From Burkholderiaceae bacterium (GTDB lineage Bacteria > Pseudomonadota > Gammaproteobacteria > Burkholderiales > Burkholderiaceae_D), in contig JAISIS010000153.1 in the NCBI GenBank assembly GCA_031261905.1, positions 1 to 20,877 of the forward strand: a stretch of 20,877 nucleotides of DNA. Reading direction: 5' to 3'. How positions within the stretch are numbered: position 1 is the stretch's first letter; the number at the start of each line of letters is the position of its first letter. This document shows positions 6,538-17,583 of this stretch, piece after piece. A program made the translations under genes and the position numbers. Below the pieces are notes generated by a model that was not told the origin of the DNA, ran no database searches, and saw only the letters and a list, made by a program, of their open reading frames with translations.

Positions 6538-8312
6538 TGCGCATGATGAAATTCCCGGGAAATTCACAGCCCTCTGCGACACAGGGGGTTTCTTTCTCCG
6601 ATACCACTTCCGAATTGAAAATTCGCCTGTCAAAGTGGCGTTCTCATATTGCCCTCTTCTTCTTTTTCCTGATCTTCATGTGCCTGATAGCACGCGCGCT
6701 CTGGCTTCAGGTGCTGTCAACCGAATTTCTTCAAAAGCAGGGTGAATCCCGTTATGCCCGCACGCTGGAATTGCCCGCCACGCGCGGAAAAATTATGGAC
6801 CGCAACGGCAAGGTACTGGCATCCAGTATTCCGGTCAGGGCTATCTGGGCCATACCGGACGATGTGCTGTCACAGCCGAAGGACAAGCTGAAGGAACTGG
6901 CGCGCCTCCTGAATATCAACGAAAAGCATCTTTACGAACGTCTGGATTCTGATCGCACCTTTGTTTACCTTAAGCGTCAGGTGGAGATGAATGACGCGGA
7001 CGCCATTCTCCGGCTCGGCATCAAGGGCATCCAGGCCCGCAAGGAGTACAAACGTTACTACCCGGAAGGAGAGGTGGTATCCCACATTGTCGGATTTACC
7101 AACATAGAGGATATCGGTCAGGAAGGGATGGAACTGGCCTCACAGAAAACGCTTTCCGGCATTACCGGCAGTCGGCGTGTGATTAAAGATCGCCTGGGCA
7201 ATATTGTGGAAGATATACGGGCGGTCAAGGAACCCCGGGACGGCAACGATCTGGTATTGTCCATTGACAGCGGCATCCAGTATATCGCTTACAAGCAGCT
7301 CAAGGATGCAGTCACGCTGCACAAGGCCAAGGCGGGCGCAGTGGTAGTGCTGGATGCCCGTACGGGCGAAGTGCTTGCCATGGCAAACCTGCCGACATAT
7401 AACCCGAACGACCGCAACCAGCGAAAAGGCGCATGGCTCCGCAACCGGGCACTGACGGATGTGTATGAGCCAGGCTCTACACTGAAACCTTTCACGATCG
7501 CGCTGGGACTGGAAAAAGGCCATATCACGCCACAAACCCAAATCCAGACCGCCCCCGGCAAGATGGTTATCGGCACCGCCACCATAGGCGATTCCCACCC
7601 GCATGGCCTGCTTTCTGTTTCGCAGGTGCTGGAAAAATCCTCCAATGTCGGCACAGCCAAAATCGCGCTGCATATGCAGCCAAAGGATATGTGGGAAATG
7701 TTTACCTCCCTGGGCCTGGGTATGCAACCGGAATTCGGTTTCCCGGGCACCACCGCCGGACGCGTCAGGCCATACAAGTCATGGCGCCCCGTGGAACAGG
7801 CGACCATAAGTTATGGGCACGGCATTGCGGTTTCGCTGATGCAGGTGGCGCGCGCCTATATGATTTTTGCCCGGGATGGCGATATGGAACCGCTTTCCCT
7901 TTTACGGGTTGATCAGCAGCCCGCCAGTTATCGGGTCATCTCTGAAAAAACTGCCAGAACCGTGCGCGGGATGCTGGAAGTCGCGGCAGGTCCTATGGGG
8001 ACCGCACCCAGAGCGCAGGTTCCCGGATATCGGGTTGCCGGGAAAACCGGCACATCGAAAAAGCTGGAAGGCAATGAGTACGTTAAAAAGTATGTCGCTT
8101 CCTTTGTAGGGTTCGCGCCTGCCTCCAATCCCCGGGTTATCGTGGCCGTCATGATTGATGAGCCTTCCGCAGGAAAATATTACGGCGGCGACGTGGCCGC
8201 TCCCGTTTTTTCAAAGATCATGGCCGATACGTTAAGGGCTATGGACGTGCCGCCTGATTCGTCTGTGACGAATATTATTATCCCGCAGGATGGTCCCAGG
8301 GAGAGCCTATGA
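6534..8312 (+). CDS. ftsI: peptidoglycan D,D-transpeptidase FtsI (penicillin-binding protein 3)
   Basis: FtsI cross-links septal peptidoglycan in the periplasm and is the target of several beta-lactams. A cytoplasmic tail is followed by a membrane anchor (about residues 39-60) and the class B pedestal domain, with TRGKIMDRNG at 83-92. The transpeptidase domain carries the three active-site motifs: S315-T-L-K318 (in EPGSTLKPF), S369-S-N371 and K504-T-G-T507. The 592 residues match the family (588 in E. coli). Three ATGs compete for the start (6534, 6537, 6543). The first overlaps the ftsL stop as ATGA and is preferred by the overlap pattern of the operon, but the others cannot be excluded. FtsW, its glycosyltransferase partner, is encoded further down the same cluster. 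Confidence 0.96.
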   Translation: MMRMMKFPGNSQPSATQGVSFSDTTSELKIRLSKWRSHIALFFFFLIFMCLIARALWLQVLSTEFLQKQGESRYARTLELPATRGKIMDRNGKVLASSIPVRAIWAIPDDVLSQPKDKLKELARLLNINEKHLYERLDSDRTFVYLKRQVEMNDADAILRLGIKGIQARKEYKRYYPEGEVVSHIVGFTNIEDIGQEGMELASQKTLSGITGSRRVIKDRLGNIVEDIRAVKEPRDGNDLVLSIDSGIQYIAYKQLKDAVTLHKAKAGAVVVLDARTGEVLAMANLPTYNPNDRNQRKGAWLRNRALTDVYEPGSTLKPFTIALGLEKGHITPQTQIQTAPGKMVIGTATIGDSHPHGLLSVSQVLEKSSNVGTAKIALHMQPKDMWEMFTSLGLGMQPEFGFPGTTAGRVRPYKSWRPVEQATISYGHGIAVSLMQVARAYMIFARDGDMEPLSLLRVDQQPASYRVISEKTARTVRGMLEVAAGPMGTAPRAQVPGYRVAGKTGTSKKLEGNEYVKKYVASFVGFAPASNPRVIVAVMIDEPSAGKYYGGDVAAPVFSKIMADTLRAMDVPPDSSVTNIIIPQDGPRESL

Positions 8313-9835
8313 GCACGCGCGAGTCACAGATCAAGGCTGCTGTGGAATGGTTGCGCAAGATCATCCCTGCCGGAGATCTCTTTGCGGACTCGCGCGAGAT
8401 ATCCGCAGCACAAGGTGCTGCCGTTTTCTTTGCGTATCCGGGAGATGGCGCCGACAGGCGTGCCTACATCGCCCATGCCATTGCGAGCGGTGCCAAAGCT
8501 GTTATATACGAGCAGGCGGATTTTGTGTGGGAAGATGCGTGGCAGGTGCCGCATCTTGCGGTAAACGGATTGCAGGCGCTTGCCGGGCCGATTGCAGCCG
8601 CCTGGTATGAGCATCCTTCCACTTCCCTGTTTGTGGCGGCAATAACAGGCACCAACGGCAAGACATCCTGCGCGCAATGGATTGGCGAAATGCTGTCCCG
8701 CACCGGACGTAAAACGGCTGTCATCGGTACGCTGGGCGTAACCGTCTTTGTGGATGGACAGGCGGGTAGCCCGGATGCGACCGGTTATACCACGCCGGAG
8801 CCACTGCAATTGCAACGGCGGCTGTCCGGATTGCTCCAGGCGGGTGTTTCCTGTGTGGCGATTGAAGCTTCCTCCATTGGCATTGAGGCCGGGAGGCTGA
8901 ATGGCCTGAATATTGACGTGGCGCTTTATACGAATTTCACGCGCGATCATCTGGATTATCACAAGGATATGACGGAATATGCTGCCGCCAAGCGGAAGCT
9001 GTTTGACTGGCCTGGCCTGAAACACAGCATCATGAATCTGGATGACGCAAAAGGCAGGGAATGGGTACTGGAACTGGCCTCAGCCGATCGGCCCGGATTG
9101 CTGGGTTATACGATAACAGGTGAAAAAGCGGATGATCTGCCGGTACTGGACGCTTCGGAAATCCATGCCCTCGCGGGCGGAACAACCTTCCTGCTGCACT
9201 CACCCTACGGACAATCCCGGATCAAAACCCGCCTGCTCGGCAATTTTAATGTCAGTAATGTGCTTGGCACACTGGGTGTGCTGCTGACAACCGGTACAAC
9301 ATGGGAAACCATCATTCCGCTTGTCTCAAAATTACAACCTCCGCCAGGCCGTATGCAGCCGCTTGGCGGAGATCGCGCGCCACTGGTTGTCATTGATTAT
9401 GCCCATACCCCGGACGCTCTGGGAAAAGGGCTGGCGGCGTTGCGCACCGTGGCAAGCGATCGAAAGGGCGAACTGTGGTGCGTATTTGGATGCGGCGGTG
9501 ATCGTGATAAAGGCAAACGCGGGGAAATGGGCAGGGCGGCAGAAAGCGCGGATCACATTATTGTCACCAGCGACAACCCGCGCAGCGAGGAGCCAGGCCA
9601 AATTATCAAGGATATCCTGTCGGGCATGACGAAAGCGGTCACTGTCCTGGAAGACCGCGCCTCCGCCATTCTTCAGGCCGTCAGGCAGGCGATGCCCAAT
9701 GATGTGATATTTCTCGCCGGGAAAGGACATGAGGCCTGGCAGGAAGTGCAGGGTGTCAAGTATCCCTTTGCCGATGCGGATCATGCCGCACTGGCACTGG
9801 CTGCCTTTGAAACCATGAAAAGAGGCCAACCATGA
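8309..9835 (+). CDS. murE: UDP-MurNAc-L-Ala-D-Glu:meso-diaminopimelate ligase MurE
   Basis: MurE adds meso-diaminopimelate as the third residue of the cytoplasmic peptidoglycan precursor, with ATP cleavage. The 508 residues show the Mur ligase layout: a UDP-substrate N-domain, a central ATPase domain with GTNGKTS (114-120) and YTTPEP (160-165), and a C-domain. The lysine in YAAAKRKLF (K228) fits the carbamylated lysine of the family. DNPRSEEP (422-429) is the signature that selects diaminopimelate rather than lysine. The ATG start overlaps the ftsI stop by 4 bases, and the gene's own stop overlaps murF in the same way. Identification and substrate call are both strong. Confidence 0.96.
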   Translation: MSTRESQIKAAVEWLRKIIPAGDLFADSREISAAQGAAVFFAYPGDGADRRAYIAHAIASGAKAVIYEQADFVWEDAWQVPHLAVNGLQALAGPIAAAWYEHPSTSLFVAAITGTNGKTSCAQWIGEMLSRTGRKTAVIGTLGVTVFVDGQAGSPDATGYTTPEPLQLQRRLSGLLQAGVSCVAIEASSIGIEAGRLNGLNIDVALYTNFTRDHLDYHKDMTEYAAAKRKLFDWPGLKHSIMNLDDAKGREWVLELASADRPGLLGYTITGEKADDLPVLDASEIHALAGGTTFLLHSPYGQSRIKTRLLGNFNVSNVLGTLGVLLTTGTTWETIIPLVSKLQPPPGRMQPLGGDRAPLVVIDYAHTPDALGKGLAALRTVASDRKGELWCVFGCGGDRDKGKRGEMGRAAESADHIIVTSDNPRSEEPGQIIKDILSGMTKAVTVLEDRASAILQAVRQAMPNDVIFLAGKGHEAWQEVQGVKYPFADADHAALALAAFETMKRGQP

Positions 9836-11190
9836 AAGCGCGCCTCAGCGATATTCACGCATGGATTCCTGGCAGCCGGATGCAAGGAGGCGATACAGCC
9901 TTTGATGGCGTTTCAACCGACAGCCGCACGGCTGGCGCGGGCGTCTTGTTCGTGGCCATCCGGGGCGAGCGCTTTGACGCGCATGATTTTCTGCCCGGGC
10001 TGATTTCGTCAGGCGTGGCTGCCGTAGTGGCCGAGCGTCTGCCGGATGCATTTCCGCTGCCCGCACTGCTGGTTGCGGATACCCGCCTGGCGCTGGGTGA
10101 AATGGCAAAGCACTGGCGACAACGATTTACGTTGCCGGTGATTGGCGTCACCGGCAGCAACGGCAAAACCACCGTCAAGGAAATGATCGCATCCATATTC
10201 CGCGAAGCCTACGGAGAATCCCGTTTTCTGGCAACCGCAGGCAACCTGAACAATGAGATCGGCGTGCCGCAAACACTCTTCCTGCTGGAAAACACACATC
10301 AGGCAGCGGTCATTGAACTGGGGATGAACCATCCCGGCGAAATCGCAATCCTTGCCGATATGGCGCAACCCACGGTTGGCCTGATCAATAACGCCCAGCG
10401 GGAACATCAGGAGTTTATGCAAAGTGTCCGGGCAGTTGCGGAAGAAAACGGCAGCGTCATTCGCGCGCTGCCCCCGGATGGCGTGGCGGTGTTTCCCGCC
10501 GAAGACGCTTTTGCCGGTTTGTGGGAACAAATGGCGAAAGAAAAGGGCTCCCGGCAGATTGTGACCTTTGGTTTCCAGGAAAAGGCGCTGATAAAAGGCA
10601 CGTACGATCAGCGTGCGAACCGCCTGGATGTCCACACAGACAACTCGCAGTCGTCAATCCGGCTGCAAGTGGCCGGACGGCACAATGCCCATAACGCGCT
10701 GGCCGCCATAGCGGCCTGCCATGCCATTGGTCTTGGCGGTACTGCCATTGTCCGCGGGCTGGAATCCTTCCTGCCTGTCAATGGCCGCTTGCAGTACCGG
10801 ATGGCCGCCAATGGCGCGAAGCTGATTGACGATACCTACAACGCGAACCCGGATTCGGTTCTGGCGGCTATTGATGTGCTGGCGCAAACGGACACGCCCC
10901 GTGTACTGGTGCTTGGAGATATGGGAGAAGTAGGCAGCCAGGGCTCGCGCTTTCACGAGGAAGTTGGCGCCTATGCCCGTGAAAAAGGGATTGAGCGCCT
11001 GTACACGCTGGGCGAACTGGCCCGCCATGCCGCCAGCGCTTATGGCGCGGCGGCGAGGCACTTTGAGGATATCGGCCAACTGACGAAAAGCCTGCGGGAG
11101 GTATCTTCACCTTCTGCAACGATCCTGGTAAAAGGATCGCGCTTTATGAAGATGGAGCGCGTGATTCATGATTTGATTGAGAGAGGATAA
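9832..11190 (+). CDS. murF: UDP-MurNAc-tripeptide:D-Ala-D-Ala ligase MurF
   Basis: MurF attaches the D-Ala-D-Ala dipeptide made by Ddl (encoded later in this cluster), completing UDP-MurNAc-pentapeptide in the cytosol. The 452-residue protein has the P-loop GSNGKTT (108-114), the MurF-typical NLNNEIGVP (136-144), [10 protein letters not shown] (160-169) and, after the HNAHNALAA segment (282-290), [10 protein letters not shown] (331-340) in the C-terminal region. The start codon lies in an ATGA overlap with murE. The last gene end in this run is followed by an 8-base gap to mraY that holds the mraY ribosome binding site region. Confidence 0.96.
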   Translation: MKARLSDIHAWIPGSRMQGGDTAFDGVSTDSRTAGAGVLFVAIRGERFDAHDFLPGLISSGVAAVVAERLPDAFPLPALLVADTRLALGEMAKHWRQRFTLPVIGVTGSNGKTTVKEMIASIFREAYGESRFLATAGNLNNEIGVPQTLFLLENTHQAAVIELGMNHPGEIAILADMAQPTVGLINNAQREHQEFMQSVRAVAEENGSVIRALPPDGVAVFPAEDAFAGLWEQMAKEKGSRQIVTFGFQEKALIKGTYDQRANRLDVHTDNSQSSIRLQVAGRHNAHNALAAIAACHAIGLGGTAIVRGLESFLPVNGRLQYRMAANGAKLIDDTYNANPDSVLAAIDVLAQTDTPRVLVLGDMGEVGSQGSRFHEEVGAYAREKGIERLYTLGELARHAASAYGAAARHFEDIGQLTKSLREVSSPSATILVKGSRFMKMERVIHDLIERG

Positions 11191-11198
11191 ATAGACGC

Positions 11199-12368
11199 AT
11201 GCTTCACTGGCTGGCACAACACTTTCAGCAGGATATTGGCTGGATGCGGGTTTTCGGATATATCACGTTCCGCGCCGTATTCGCCTCGCTGACCGCGCTG
11301 ACAATCGGGCTGATTGCGGGACCTTCCGTCATCCGTCTGCTGACGCGTCTCAAGGTGGGGCAGGCCGTGCGGCAGGATGGCCCGCAGACGCATCTGGCCA
11401 AATCCGGTACGCCAACCATGGGAGGCGTACTCATCCTGATCGGCATCGGCCTTTCAACATTGTTGTGGTGTGATCTCTCCAATCGCTTTATCTGGGTTGT
11501 GCTGATTGTGACACTGGGATACGGCGCAATCGGATGGGTGGATGATTATCGCAAGGTCGTGTACAAAAACCCGAAAGGCATGTCATCCAGGGAAAAATAT
11601 GCCTGGCAATCGCTGATTGGCCTCCTGGCTGCCATCTACCTGGCCTTCGCCGTCTCCGGTCAGAACAACCAGGAGGTATGGAGCCTCTTTGTGGAATGGA
11701 TACGCTCCGGGCTGGATGCGGATCTGCCGCCCAGAGCCGACCTGATTGTGCCCTTCTTCAAGACAATACGCTATCCGCTGGGTATCTGGGGATTCATCGC
11801 GCTGACCTATTTTGTCATCGTTGGTTCCAGCAACGCGGTCAACCTGACGGACGGGCTTGACGGGCTCGCCATCATGCCCACCATCATGGTTGGCTCGGCG
11901 CTTGGCATCTTCGCTTATCTGACCGGTAACTTCACTTATGCGCATTACCTGTTTATTCCCTTTATCCCGGGTACGGGAGAACTGTTGATTTTCTGTGGCG
12001 CAATGGCAGGGGCCGGGCTGGGCTTCCTCTGGTTTAACGCCTACCCGGCGCAAATGTTCATGGGCGATGTGGGTGCACTGGCGCTGGGCGGGGCATTGGG
12101 TGTTATTGCCGTCATTGTCAGGCAGGAGATTGTGTTGTTCATTATGGGCGGCATCTTCGTTGCCGAAACCATTTCCGTGATGATGCAGGTGATGTTTTTC
12201 AAATACACCAAAAAACGTTATGGCATCGGACGGCGCATCTTCCTGATGGCGCCGCTGCATCACCACTTTGAGCAAAAAGGATGGAAAGAAACGCAGGTTG
12301 TCGTGCGCTTCTGGATTATTACGATGATGCTGGTCCTGCTGGGACTATCAACACTGAAATTGCGCTGA
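11199..12368 (+). CDS. mraY: phospho-MurNAc-pentapeptide translocase MraY
   Basis: MraY transfers phospho-MurNAc-pentapeptide to undecaprenyl phosphate, making lipid I at the inner membrane. The 389-residue polytopic protein, with about ten hydrophobic segments, carries the catalytic aspartates D115-D116 (VDDYRK), the NLTDGLDG motif (215-222) and the HHHFE motif (354-358) in the last cytoplasmic loop. GTPTMGG-like sequence at 70-76 (GTPTMGG) is also conserved. The ATG at 11199 is preceded by GAGAGGA (11181-11187), 11 bases upstream, a slightly long spacing. Only 3 bases separate its stop from murD, so the two are probably co-translated. Confidence 0.97.
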   Translation: MLHWLAQHFQQDIGWMRVFGYITFRAVFASLTALTIGLIAGPSVIRLLTRLKVGQAVRQDGPQTHLAKSGTPTMGGVLILIGIGLSTLLWCDLSNRFIWVVLIVTLGYGAIGWVDDYRKVVYKNPKGMSSREKYAWQSLIGLLAAIYLAFAVSGQNNQEVWSLFVEWIRSGLDADLPPRADLIVPFFKTIRYPLGIWGFIALTYFVIVGSSNAVNLTDGLDGLAIMPTIMVGSALGIFAYLTGNFTYAHYLFIPFIPGTGELLIFCGAMAGAGLGFLWFNAYPAQMFMGDVGALALGGALGVIAVIVRQEIVLFIMGGIFVAETISVMMQVMFFKYTKKRYGIGRRIFLMAPLHHHFEQKGWKETQVVVRFWIITMMLVLLGLSTLKLR

Positions 12369-12371
12369 TAT

Positions 12372-13865
12372 ATGGATTACGCGGGCAAAAAGGCACTGGT
12401 ACTGGGACTCGGCGAGTCGGGAATGGCAATGGCGCGCTGGCTGGCGCGCTGCGGCGCGAACGTGCGCGTGGCCGATACCCGTGAAGGCCCCGAAAGGCTG
12501 GACGCCCTGCAACAGATGCTGCCTGCGGCGGAATTTTGTGGCGGGCCTTTTACCGGGAAGTTGCTGGAAAGTGTGGATATGCTTGCCGTCAGCCCGGGCC
12601 TGATGCCTGGCCGGGAACTTGCCGGACTGTTGCCGCTGCTTCAGGCCGGAAATATCCCGTTCTGGAGCGAAATTGAGCTTTTCGCCCAGGCGCTTGCCGC
12701 CTTGCGGGAAAAGCGGGGTTACCGTCCCGGCGTTCTTGCCATCACCGGCACGAACGGCAAGACCACCGTCACCAGCCTGACGGGCAAAATGTGCGCGGCA
12801 GCGGGCAAAAGCGTCAAAGTGGCGGGTAATATCAGCCCGGCTGTACTGGATGTCCTGCGGGAATCACTGGAAGCGGATACCCTGCCGGATATCTGGGTGC
12901 TGGAACTGTCCAGCTTCCAGCTATGGAGCACTTACAGTCTGAACGCGGACGCGGCAACCGTGCTGAATGTCACGCAGGATCATCTCGACTGGCATGGAAC
13001 GATGACAGCCTACTCGGACGCCAAGCGGCGCATATTTGGCGCCTCAACCATCCAGGTGCTGAATCGGGACGACAGCCGGGTCATGGCTATGGCGTCCCCG
13101 GATCACCGCCTGGTGACCTTCGGAATGAATGAACCGGTGCGCGCAGGAGATTTTGGTATTCATAACAACCGTGGCATGGACTGGCTGTGTGTGATGCAAC
13201 CACGTGAGACCGAAGTGTACGCCTCCCGTAAAAACGCTTCCCCGCCTGATCTGTCGCTCCAGAACCTGATGCCGGTGGCGGCACTGCATATCCGCGGACG
13301 TCATAACGCGGGCAACGCGCTGGCAGCACTGGCGCTGTGCCGCGCCATCGGCTTGCCGCTGGCGCCGCTCCTGCATGCGTTAAGAGCTTATCGTGGAGAA
13401 GCGCACCGCATGACAAGTGTCATGACGGTATCCGGCGTCAGTTACATTGACGACAGCAAGGGAACCAATGTCGGCGCGACTGTTGCCGCCGTGGAAAGCC
13501 TGGGAATGGAAATGGGCGGCAATCGGAAAAGGCTTTTGCTGATTGCGGGAGGCGATGGCAAGGATCAGGATTTCAGCCCGCTGGCGCTGCCGGTTTCCAA
13601 ATATGTCCGCACGGTTCTGCTGATAGGCAAAGACGCCGCCCTTATCGAAAAGGCGCTGAAGCCGGGCAGTGCTGAAATGGTATTGTGCGAGTCGCTGGAA
13701 CAGGCAGTAAAGCGCGCGGCAGGCGCGGCAGATGAGGGTGATGTGGTACTGCTGTCCCCCGCCTGCGCCAGCATGGACATGTTCCGCAACTATGCGCACC
13801 GGGCGGAAGTATTTGTCTCGGCGGTCAGGGAAATGGCGTTGTCGCGCGGCGAGGTGGTCCTATGA
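12372..13865 (+). CDS. murD: UDP-MurNAc-L-alanine:D-glutamate ligase MurD
   Basis: MurD adds D-glutamate, the second residue of the precursor peptide. The N-terminal Rossmann domain shows GLGESGMA (12-19). The ATPase domain has GTNGKTT (126-132), ELSSFQL (178-184), DHLDWHG (203-209) and the lysine of YSDAKRRIF (K218), which should be carbamylated. [10 protein letters not shown] (360-369) is the C-domain signature. At 497 residues it is about 60 longer than E. coli MurD (438). Extra sequence lies in residues about 255-300, a loop also long in other betaproteobacteria as far as I recall. The ATG at 12372 lacks a clear Shine-Dalgarno and lies 3 bases after the mraY stop. Its own stop overlaps ftsW by 4 bases. 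Confidence 0.95.
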   Translation: MDYAGKKALVLGLGESGMAMARWLARCGANVRVADTREGPERLDALQQMLPAAEFCGGPFTGKLLESVDMLAVSPGLMPGRELAGLLPLLQAGNIPFWSEIELFAQALAALREKRGYRPGVLAITGTNGKTTVTSLTGKMCAAAGKSVKVAGNISPAVLDVLRESLEADTLPDIWVLELSSFQLWSTYSLNADAATVLNVTQDHLDWHGTMTAYSDAKRRIFGASTIQVLNRDDSRVMAMASPDHRLVTFGMNEPVRAGDFGIHNNRGMDWLCVMQPRETEVYASRKNASPPDLSLQNLMPVAALHIRGRHNAGNALAALALCRAIGLPLAPLLHALRAYRGEAHRMTSVMTVSGVSYIDDSKGTNVGATVAAVESLGMEMGGNRKRLLLIAGGDGKDQDFSPLALPVSKYVRTVLLIGKDAALIEKALKPGSAEMVLCESLEQAVKRAAGAADEGDVVLLSPACASMDMFRNYAHRAEVFVSAVREMALSRGEVVL

Positions 13866-15079
13866 ACACAGTCAGGAAATGGTTTGAGGGGTTCACGGGC
13901 TTCAGCCTGCAACCGGTTTCTTTTGAGCAGCGCTCGAAAATGATGCACTTTGACCGCCATCTGCTTGGTGTGGCACTTGCCCTGATGCTGCTGGGGCTTG
14001 TCATGGTGTATTCAGCCTCGATTGCTCTGCCGGATGCGCCCAAATACGCCAATTACCGGCCCACTCATTTCCTTATGCGCCAGTCCATTTTCATCTTGCT
14101 TGGTCTGTGCGCCGTGTTTGTCGTTTTCCGTATCCCCATGAGTTTCTGGCAAAAATACGCGCCGCACTTCTTTGTGCTGACGCTGATTCTTCTGGTGCTG
14201 GTGCTGATCCCCGGTATCGGCAAGGGAGTCAACGGCGCGCGCCGGTGGTTGCCGTTCAGAATATTCAACCTGCAACCCTCCGAGCTGATGAAACTGTTTA
14301 TCGTACTTTACGCGGCAAGCTATACGGTACGACGACAGGATGTCATGAAAAGGCTGAGCAAGGGCTTTTTGCCTATGGCCGTTGCGCTGGGGCTGATTGG
14401 CTTATTGTTGCTGCTGGAGCCTGACCTGGGCGCGTTTGTGGTTATTGTCACCATTGCCATGAGCATCCTTTTCCTGGGCGGATTCAACAATGTATGGTTC
14501 TGCGGCATCATCACCACGCTGATCGGCATATTCACCGCCGTCATCATGCTGTCGCCCTGGCGAAGGGAACGCATATTCGCGTACCTGGATCCCTGGGATG
14601 GTGCAAACGCGATGGGCAAGGCCTATCAGCTCTCCCATTCACTGATCGCGTTCGGACGGGGGGAACTGTTTGGCGTGGGTCTTGGCGGCAGCGTGGAAAA
14701 ACTGCACTACCTGCCGGAAGCGCATACTGACTTCCTTATGGCCGTCATCGGGGAAGAATTCGGATTTGTCGGCGTAGTGGTGGTAGTACTGCTTTTCTAC
14801 TGGCTGGTCAAACGTGCCTTTGATATCGGCAGGCAGGCGATCGCCATGGACCAGATTTTTGCCGGACTGGTGGCGCAGGGAATCGCCGTCTGGATTGGCA
14901 TACAGGCCTTCATCAACATGGGCGTCAACCTCGGCCTGCTGCCCACCAAAGGACTGACCCTGCCCCTGATGAGTTATGGCGGTTCGGGAATACTGATCAA
15001 TTGTGTTGGCCTGGCGATTCTGATGCGTGTGGATTACGAGAATCGCCGGATCATGCGGGGAGGGCGATCCCATGAATAG
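13862..15079 (+). CDS. ftsW: septal peptidoglycan glycosyltransferase FtsW (SEDS family)
   Basis: FtsW polymerises lipid II into glycan strands at the septum, working with FtsI. This 405-residue SEDS protein has a cytoplasmic N-terminal tail of about 33 residues followed by about ten membrane segments. Conserved features include GARRWL (125-130) with LQPSELMK (137-144), [13 protein letters not shown] (265-277), PEAHTD (285-290) and the terminal [16 protein letters not shown] (361-376). D290 corresponds to the catalytic aspartate of E. coli FtsW (D297). The start overlaps the murD stop as ATGA, and its last 8 bases overlap murG. A lipid II flippase role was once proposed for FtsW; the polymerase role is now favoured. 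Confidence 0.96.
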   Translation: MNTVRKWFEGFTGFSLQPVSFEQRSKMMHFDRHLLGVALALMLLGLVMVYSASIALPDAPKYANYRPTHFLMRQSIFILLGLCAVFVVFRIPMSFWQKYAPHFFVLTLILLVLVLIPGIGKGVNGARRWLPFRIFNLQPSELMKLFIVLYAASYTVRRQDVMKRLSKGFLPMAVALGLIGLLLLLEPDLGAFVVIVTIAMSILFLGGFNNVWFCGIITTLIGIFTAVIMLSPWRRERIFAYLDPWDGANAMGKAYQLSHSLIAFGRGELFGVGLGGSVEKLHYLPEAHTDFLMAVIGEEFGFVGVVVVVLLFYWLVKRAFDIGRQAIAMDQIFAGLVAQGIAVWIGIQAFINMGVNLGLLPTKGLTLPLMSYGGSGILINCVGLAILMRVDYENRRIMRGGRSHE

Positions 15080-16160
15080 CCCAAAACGCTTGTTGATTAT
15101 GGCAGCAGGTACCGGCGGACACATCTTTCCCGGCCTGGCCATCGCGCGTGTCATGCGTGAAAGAGGGTGGCTGGTAACCTGGCTGGGAACACGTCATGGC
15201 ATGGAAAACACGCTGGCTCCGGCACAGGGCATTGAGTTGGACAGCATTGATTTTGCCGGTATGCGTGGCAAAGGACTGATGCATACGATTACCGGCGGCA
15301 TAAAGCTGCTGACCAGCATGGCCGTCTGCCTCGCCATTCTGCGCCGCCGCAAGCCTGATCTGGTCATGGGCATGGGCGGATATGTAACCGTACCGGGCGG
15401 TTTTGCCTGCCGGATAACGGGTGCGCCGCTGGTGCTAATGAATGCGGACGCCGGTTTGCTGCTGTCAAACAAGGCGCTTTTGCCGGTTGCCAAACGCATC
15501 CTGTTCGGTTTTCCCGGCAGTCCGGAAATCATGCAGGAAAAAGGTGTACTGACGGGAAATCCTGTCAGGCATGATATTGCCGCCCTGCCCGATCCAAAGG
15601 AGCGCTATGCCGGAAGGAGCGGGCCGCTTAATGTGCTGGTGATTGGCGGTAGCCTGGGTGCACTCCCCCTGAATGAATGTCTCCCTGCCGCACTGGCCCT
15701 CCTGCCGCAGGAGGCGCGCCCGAAAGTGCTTCACCAGACCGGCAAGGCACATTCGGCAAATGTCCGGCTGGCGTATCTGGCGGCACAGGTCGAAGCGGAA
15801 GTCGTTGAGTTTATCGAGGATATGGCTTCACGCTATGCACAGGCCGATCTGGTGATTTGCCGGGCAGGCGCCATTACGGTTTCCGAACTGGCGGCGGCGG
15901 GTTTGGCAAGCGTACTGGTGCCCTTTATTGCTTCCAGCACATCACATCAGCGTGACAATGCCGCGTATATGGCGGCACACCGGGCGGCCATACATCTGCC
16001 GCAGGAAAAACTGACGCCGGAACATCTCGCGGCACTTCTGCACAGTACGACTCGCGAACAATGCCAGGCAATGGCTGAAACGGCTTATACCCTGGGCAGG
16101 CGTGACGCCAGTGAACGGATTGCGGAAGAACTGGAACACCTGGCGAACAGAACCATTTGA
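15072..16160 (+). CDS. murG: lipid II synthase MurG (UDP-GlcNAc transferase)
   Basis: MurG adds GlcNAc from UDP-GlcNAc to lipid I at the cytoplasmic face of the inner membrane, giving lipid II. I place the start at ATG 15072, which gives [10 protein letters not shown] and has GGGGAGG (15057-15063) 8 bases upstream. An in-frame ATG at 15027 would add 15 residues inside ftsW with no family support. The 362 residues form two GT-B lobes: GTGGH (13-17), [10 protein letters not shown] (101-110), TGNPVR (161-166), GGSLGA (192-197) and [10 protein letters not shown] (263-272). Two segments differ from E. coli: [11 protein letters not shown] (124-134) where E. coli has HEQN, and SSTSHQRDN (288-296) in the donor lobe. 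I recall both from other betaproteobacterial MurGs, so they look lineage-specific rather than defective. Confidence 0.95.
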   Translation: MNSPKRLLIMAAGTGGHIFPGLAIARVMRERGWLVTWLGTRHGMENTLAPAQGIELDSIDFAGMRGKGLMHTITGGIKLLTSMAVCLAILRRRKPDLVMGMGGYVTVPGGFACRITGAPLVLMNADAGLLLSNKALLPVAKRILFGFPGSPEIMQEKGVLTGNPVRHDIAALPDPKERYAGRSGPLNVLVIGGSLGALPLNECLPAALALLPQEARPKVLHQTGKAHSANVRLAYLAAQVEAEVVEFIEDMASRYAQADLVICRAGAITVSELAAAGLASVLVPFIASSTSHQRDNAAYMAAHRAAIHLPQEKLTPEHLAALLHSTTREQCQAMAETAYTLGRRDASERIAEELEHLANRTI

Positions 16161-16170
16161 TTGAACGGAT

Positions 16171-17583
16171 ATGAAATACAAAGTCAAAAACATTCATTTT
16201 GTCGGGATTGGCGGAAGCGGCATGAGCGGTATCGCCGAGGTGCTGTTCAACCTGGGTTACAGCGTTTCCGGCTCCGATCTCAGCAGCAACGCGGCCACAC
16301 AGCGGCTCCAGCGCCTTGGTGTACGCGTGATGCAGGGACATCACACCGACTATATCGAAGCGGCGGATGCCGTAGTGATCTCATCCGCCGTCACACAGGA
16401 CAACCCCGAAGTGCAGGCCGCACGCAAAAAAGGCATTCCGATTGTCCCTCGCGCCGTCATGCTGGCCGAACTCATGCGCCTGAAACGCGGTATTGCCATT
16501 GCCGGAACACATGGAAAAACCACCACCACCAGCCTGGTAGCCAGCGTGCTGGCTGAAGGCGGCTTTGATCCCACAATTGTGATTGGCGGGCGACTGAACA
16601 GCCTGAACGCAAACGCCGCGCTGGGGAAAGGTGATTTTATCGTAGCGGAAGCTGATGAATCCGATGCCTCGTTCCTGAACCTTTATCCAGTCATTGAAGT
16701 CATCACCAATATTGACGCGGATCACATGGACACCTATGGACATGACTTCACCCGGCTCAAACAGGCATTTATCGAATTTACGCAACGTCTGCCTTTTTAT
16801 GGCAGAGCCGTCATCTGCATTGACGACAACAGCGTCTGCGAGATCAAACCTTTCATTTCCAAGCCGGTAACGACTTATGGTTTTCACGAAAACGCGGACG
16901 TCCGGGCGATTGATGCCGGCGCGCAGGGAACCATGATGCTGTTTACCGTCCGGCAGCGCGGATATCCCGACATGAAGGTTCGCCTGAATCAGCCGGGAAT
17001 GCACAATGTACAAAATGCCTGCGCTGCCGTTGCCATCGCCCGCGAGCTGGGCATTCCCGATACGGCGACACAGAAAGCGCTGGAAGGCTTTACCGGCGTC
17101 AATCGCCGTTTCTCCCGGCTCGGAGAAATCCGGTTGCCCAAGACCCAAAAGAAAGCTGGCGGCAAGATCGAGCTGATTGACGATTACGGGCACCACCCGG
17201 CAGAAGTTACCGCAACGATTGCCGCCGCGCGCGGTGCTTATCCGGACCGTCGCCTGGTGCTGGCTTTCCAGCCGCATCGTTACACGCGTACGCGTGATCT
17301 TTTTGAAGACTTTGTGAAATCGCTGTCCGCAACGGATGTCCTTCTGCTGGCGGAAGTGCATCCCGCCGGAGAGCCTCCGATTGTCGCGGCGGACGGACGC
17401 TCGCTTTCACGCGCTATCCGGGTGGCAGGCAAGGTGGACCCGGTTTTTGTGGAGGATATGGATGAAATGCCTGCCTCCATTCTCAATGTGGTGAAGGATG
17501 GTGATGTGGTCGTTGTGATGGGAGCGGGTGCAATCAGCCGTGTTCCAGCGAAATTGATGGAAATGTCCGGAGAACAATCATGA
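16171..17583 (+). CDS. murC: UDP-MurNAc:L-alanine ligase MurC
   Basis: MurC adds L-alanine to UDP-MurNAc, the first amino acid of the stem peptide. The N-domain begins with [17 protein letters not shown], the standard start of the family. GTHGKTT (112-118) is the P-loop, EADESDASF (160-168) follows in the ATPase domain, and GVNRRF (309-314) and DDYGHHP (337-343) mark the C-domain. The 470 residues are normal. The ATG at 16171 comes 10 bases after the murG stop and has only a weak purine stretch (GAACGGA) upstream. Its stop overlaps ddlB by 4 bases. Placement after murG and before ddlB is the common proteobacterial order. Confidence 0.96.
   Translation: MKYKVKNIHFVGIGGSGMSGIAEVLFNLGYSVSGSDLSSNAATQRLQRLGVRVMQGHHTDYIEAADAVVISSAVTQDNPEVQAARKKGIPIVPRAVMLAELMRLKRGIAIAGTHGKTTTTSLVASVLAEGGFDPTIVIGGRLNSLNANAALGKGDFIVAEADESDASFLNLYPVIEVITNIDADHMDTYGHDFTRLKQAFIEFTQRLPFYGRAVICIDDNSVCEIKPFISKPVTTYGFHENADVRAIDAGAQGTMMLFTVRQRGYPDMKVRLNQPGMHNVQNACAAVAIARELGIPDTATQKALEGFTGVNRRFSRLGEIRLPKTQKKAGGKIELIDDYGHHPAEVTATIAAARGAYPDRRLVLAFQPHRYTRTRDLFEDFVKSLSATDVLLLAEVHPAGEPPIVAADGRSLSRAIRVAGKVDPVFVEDMDEMPASILNVVKDGDVVVVMGAGAISRVPAKLMEMSGEQS

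Noticed and set aside
15027..15071. Upstream ATG giving a MurG longer by 15 residues
   Set aside because: The extra residues lie inside ftsW coding sequence, do not resemble any MurG N-terminus, and the ATG at 15072 has a clear GGGGAGG at the right spacing.
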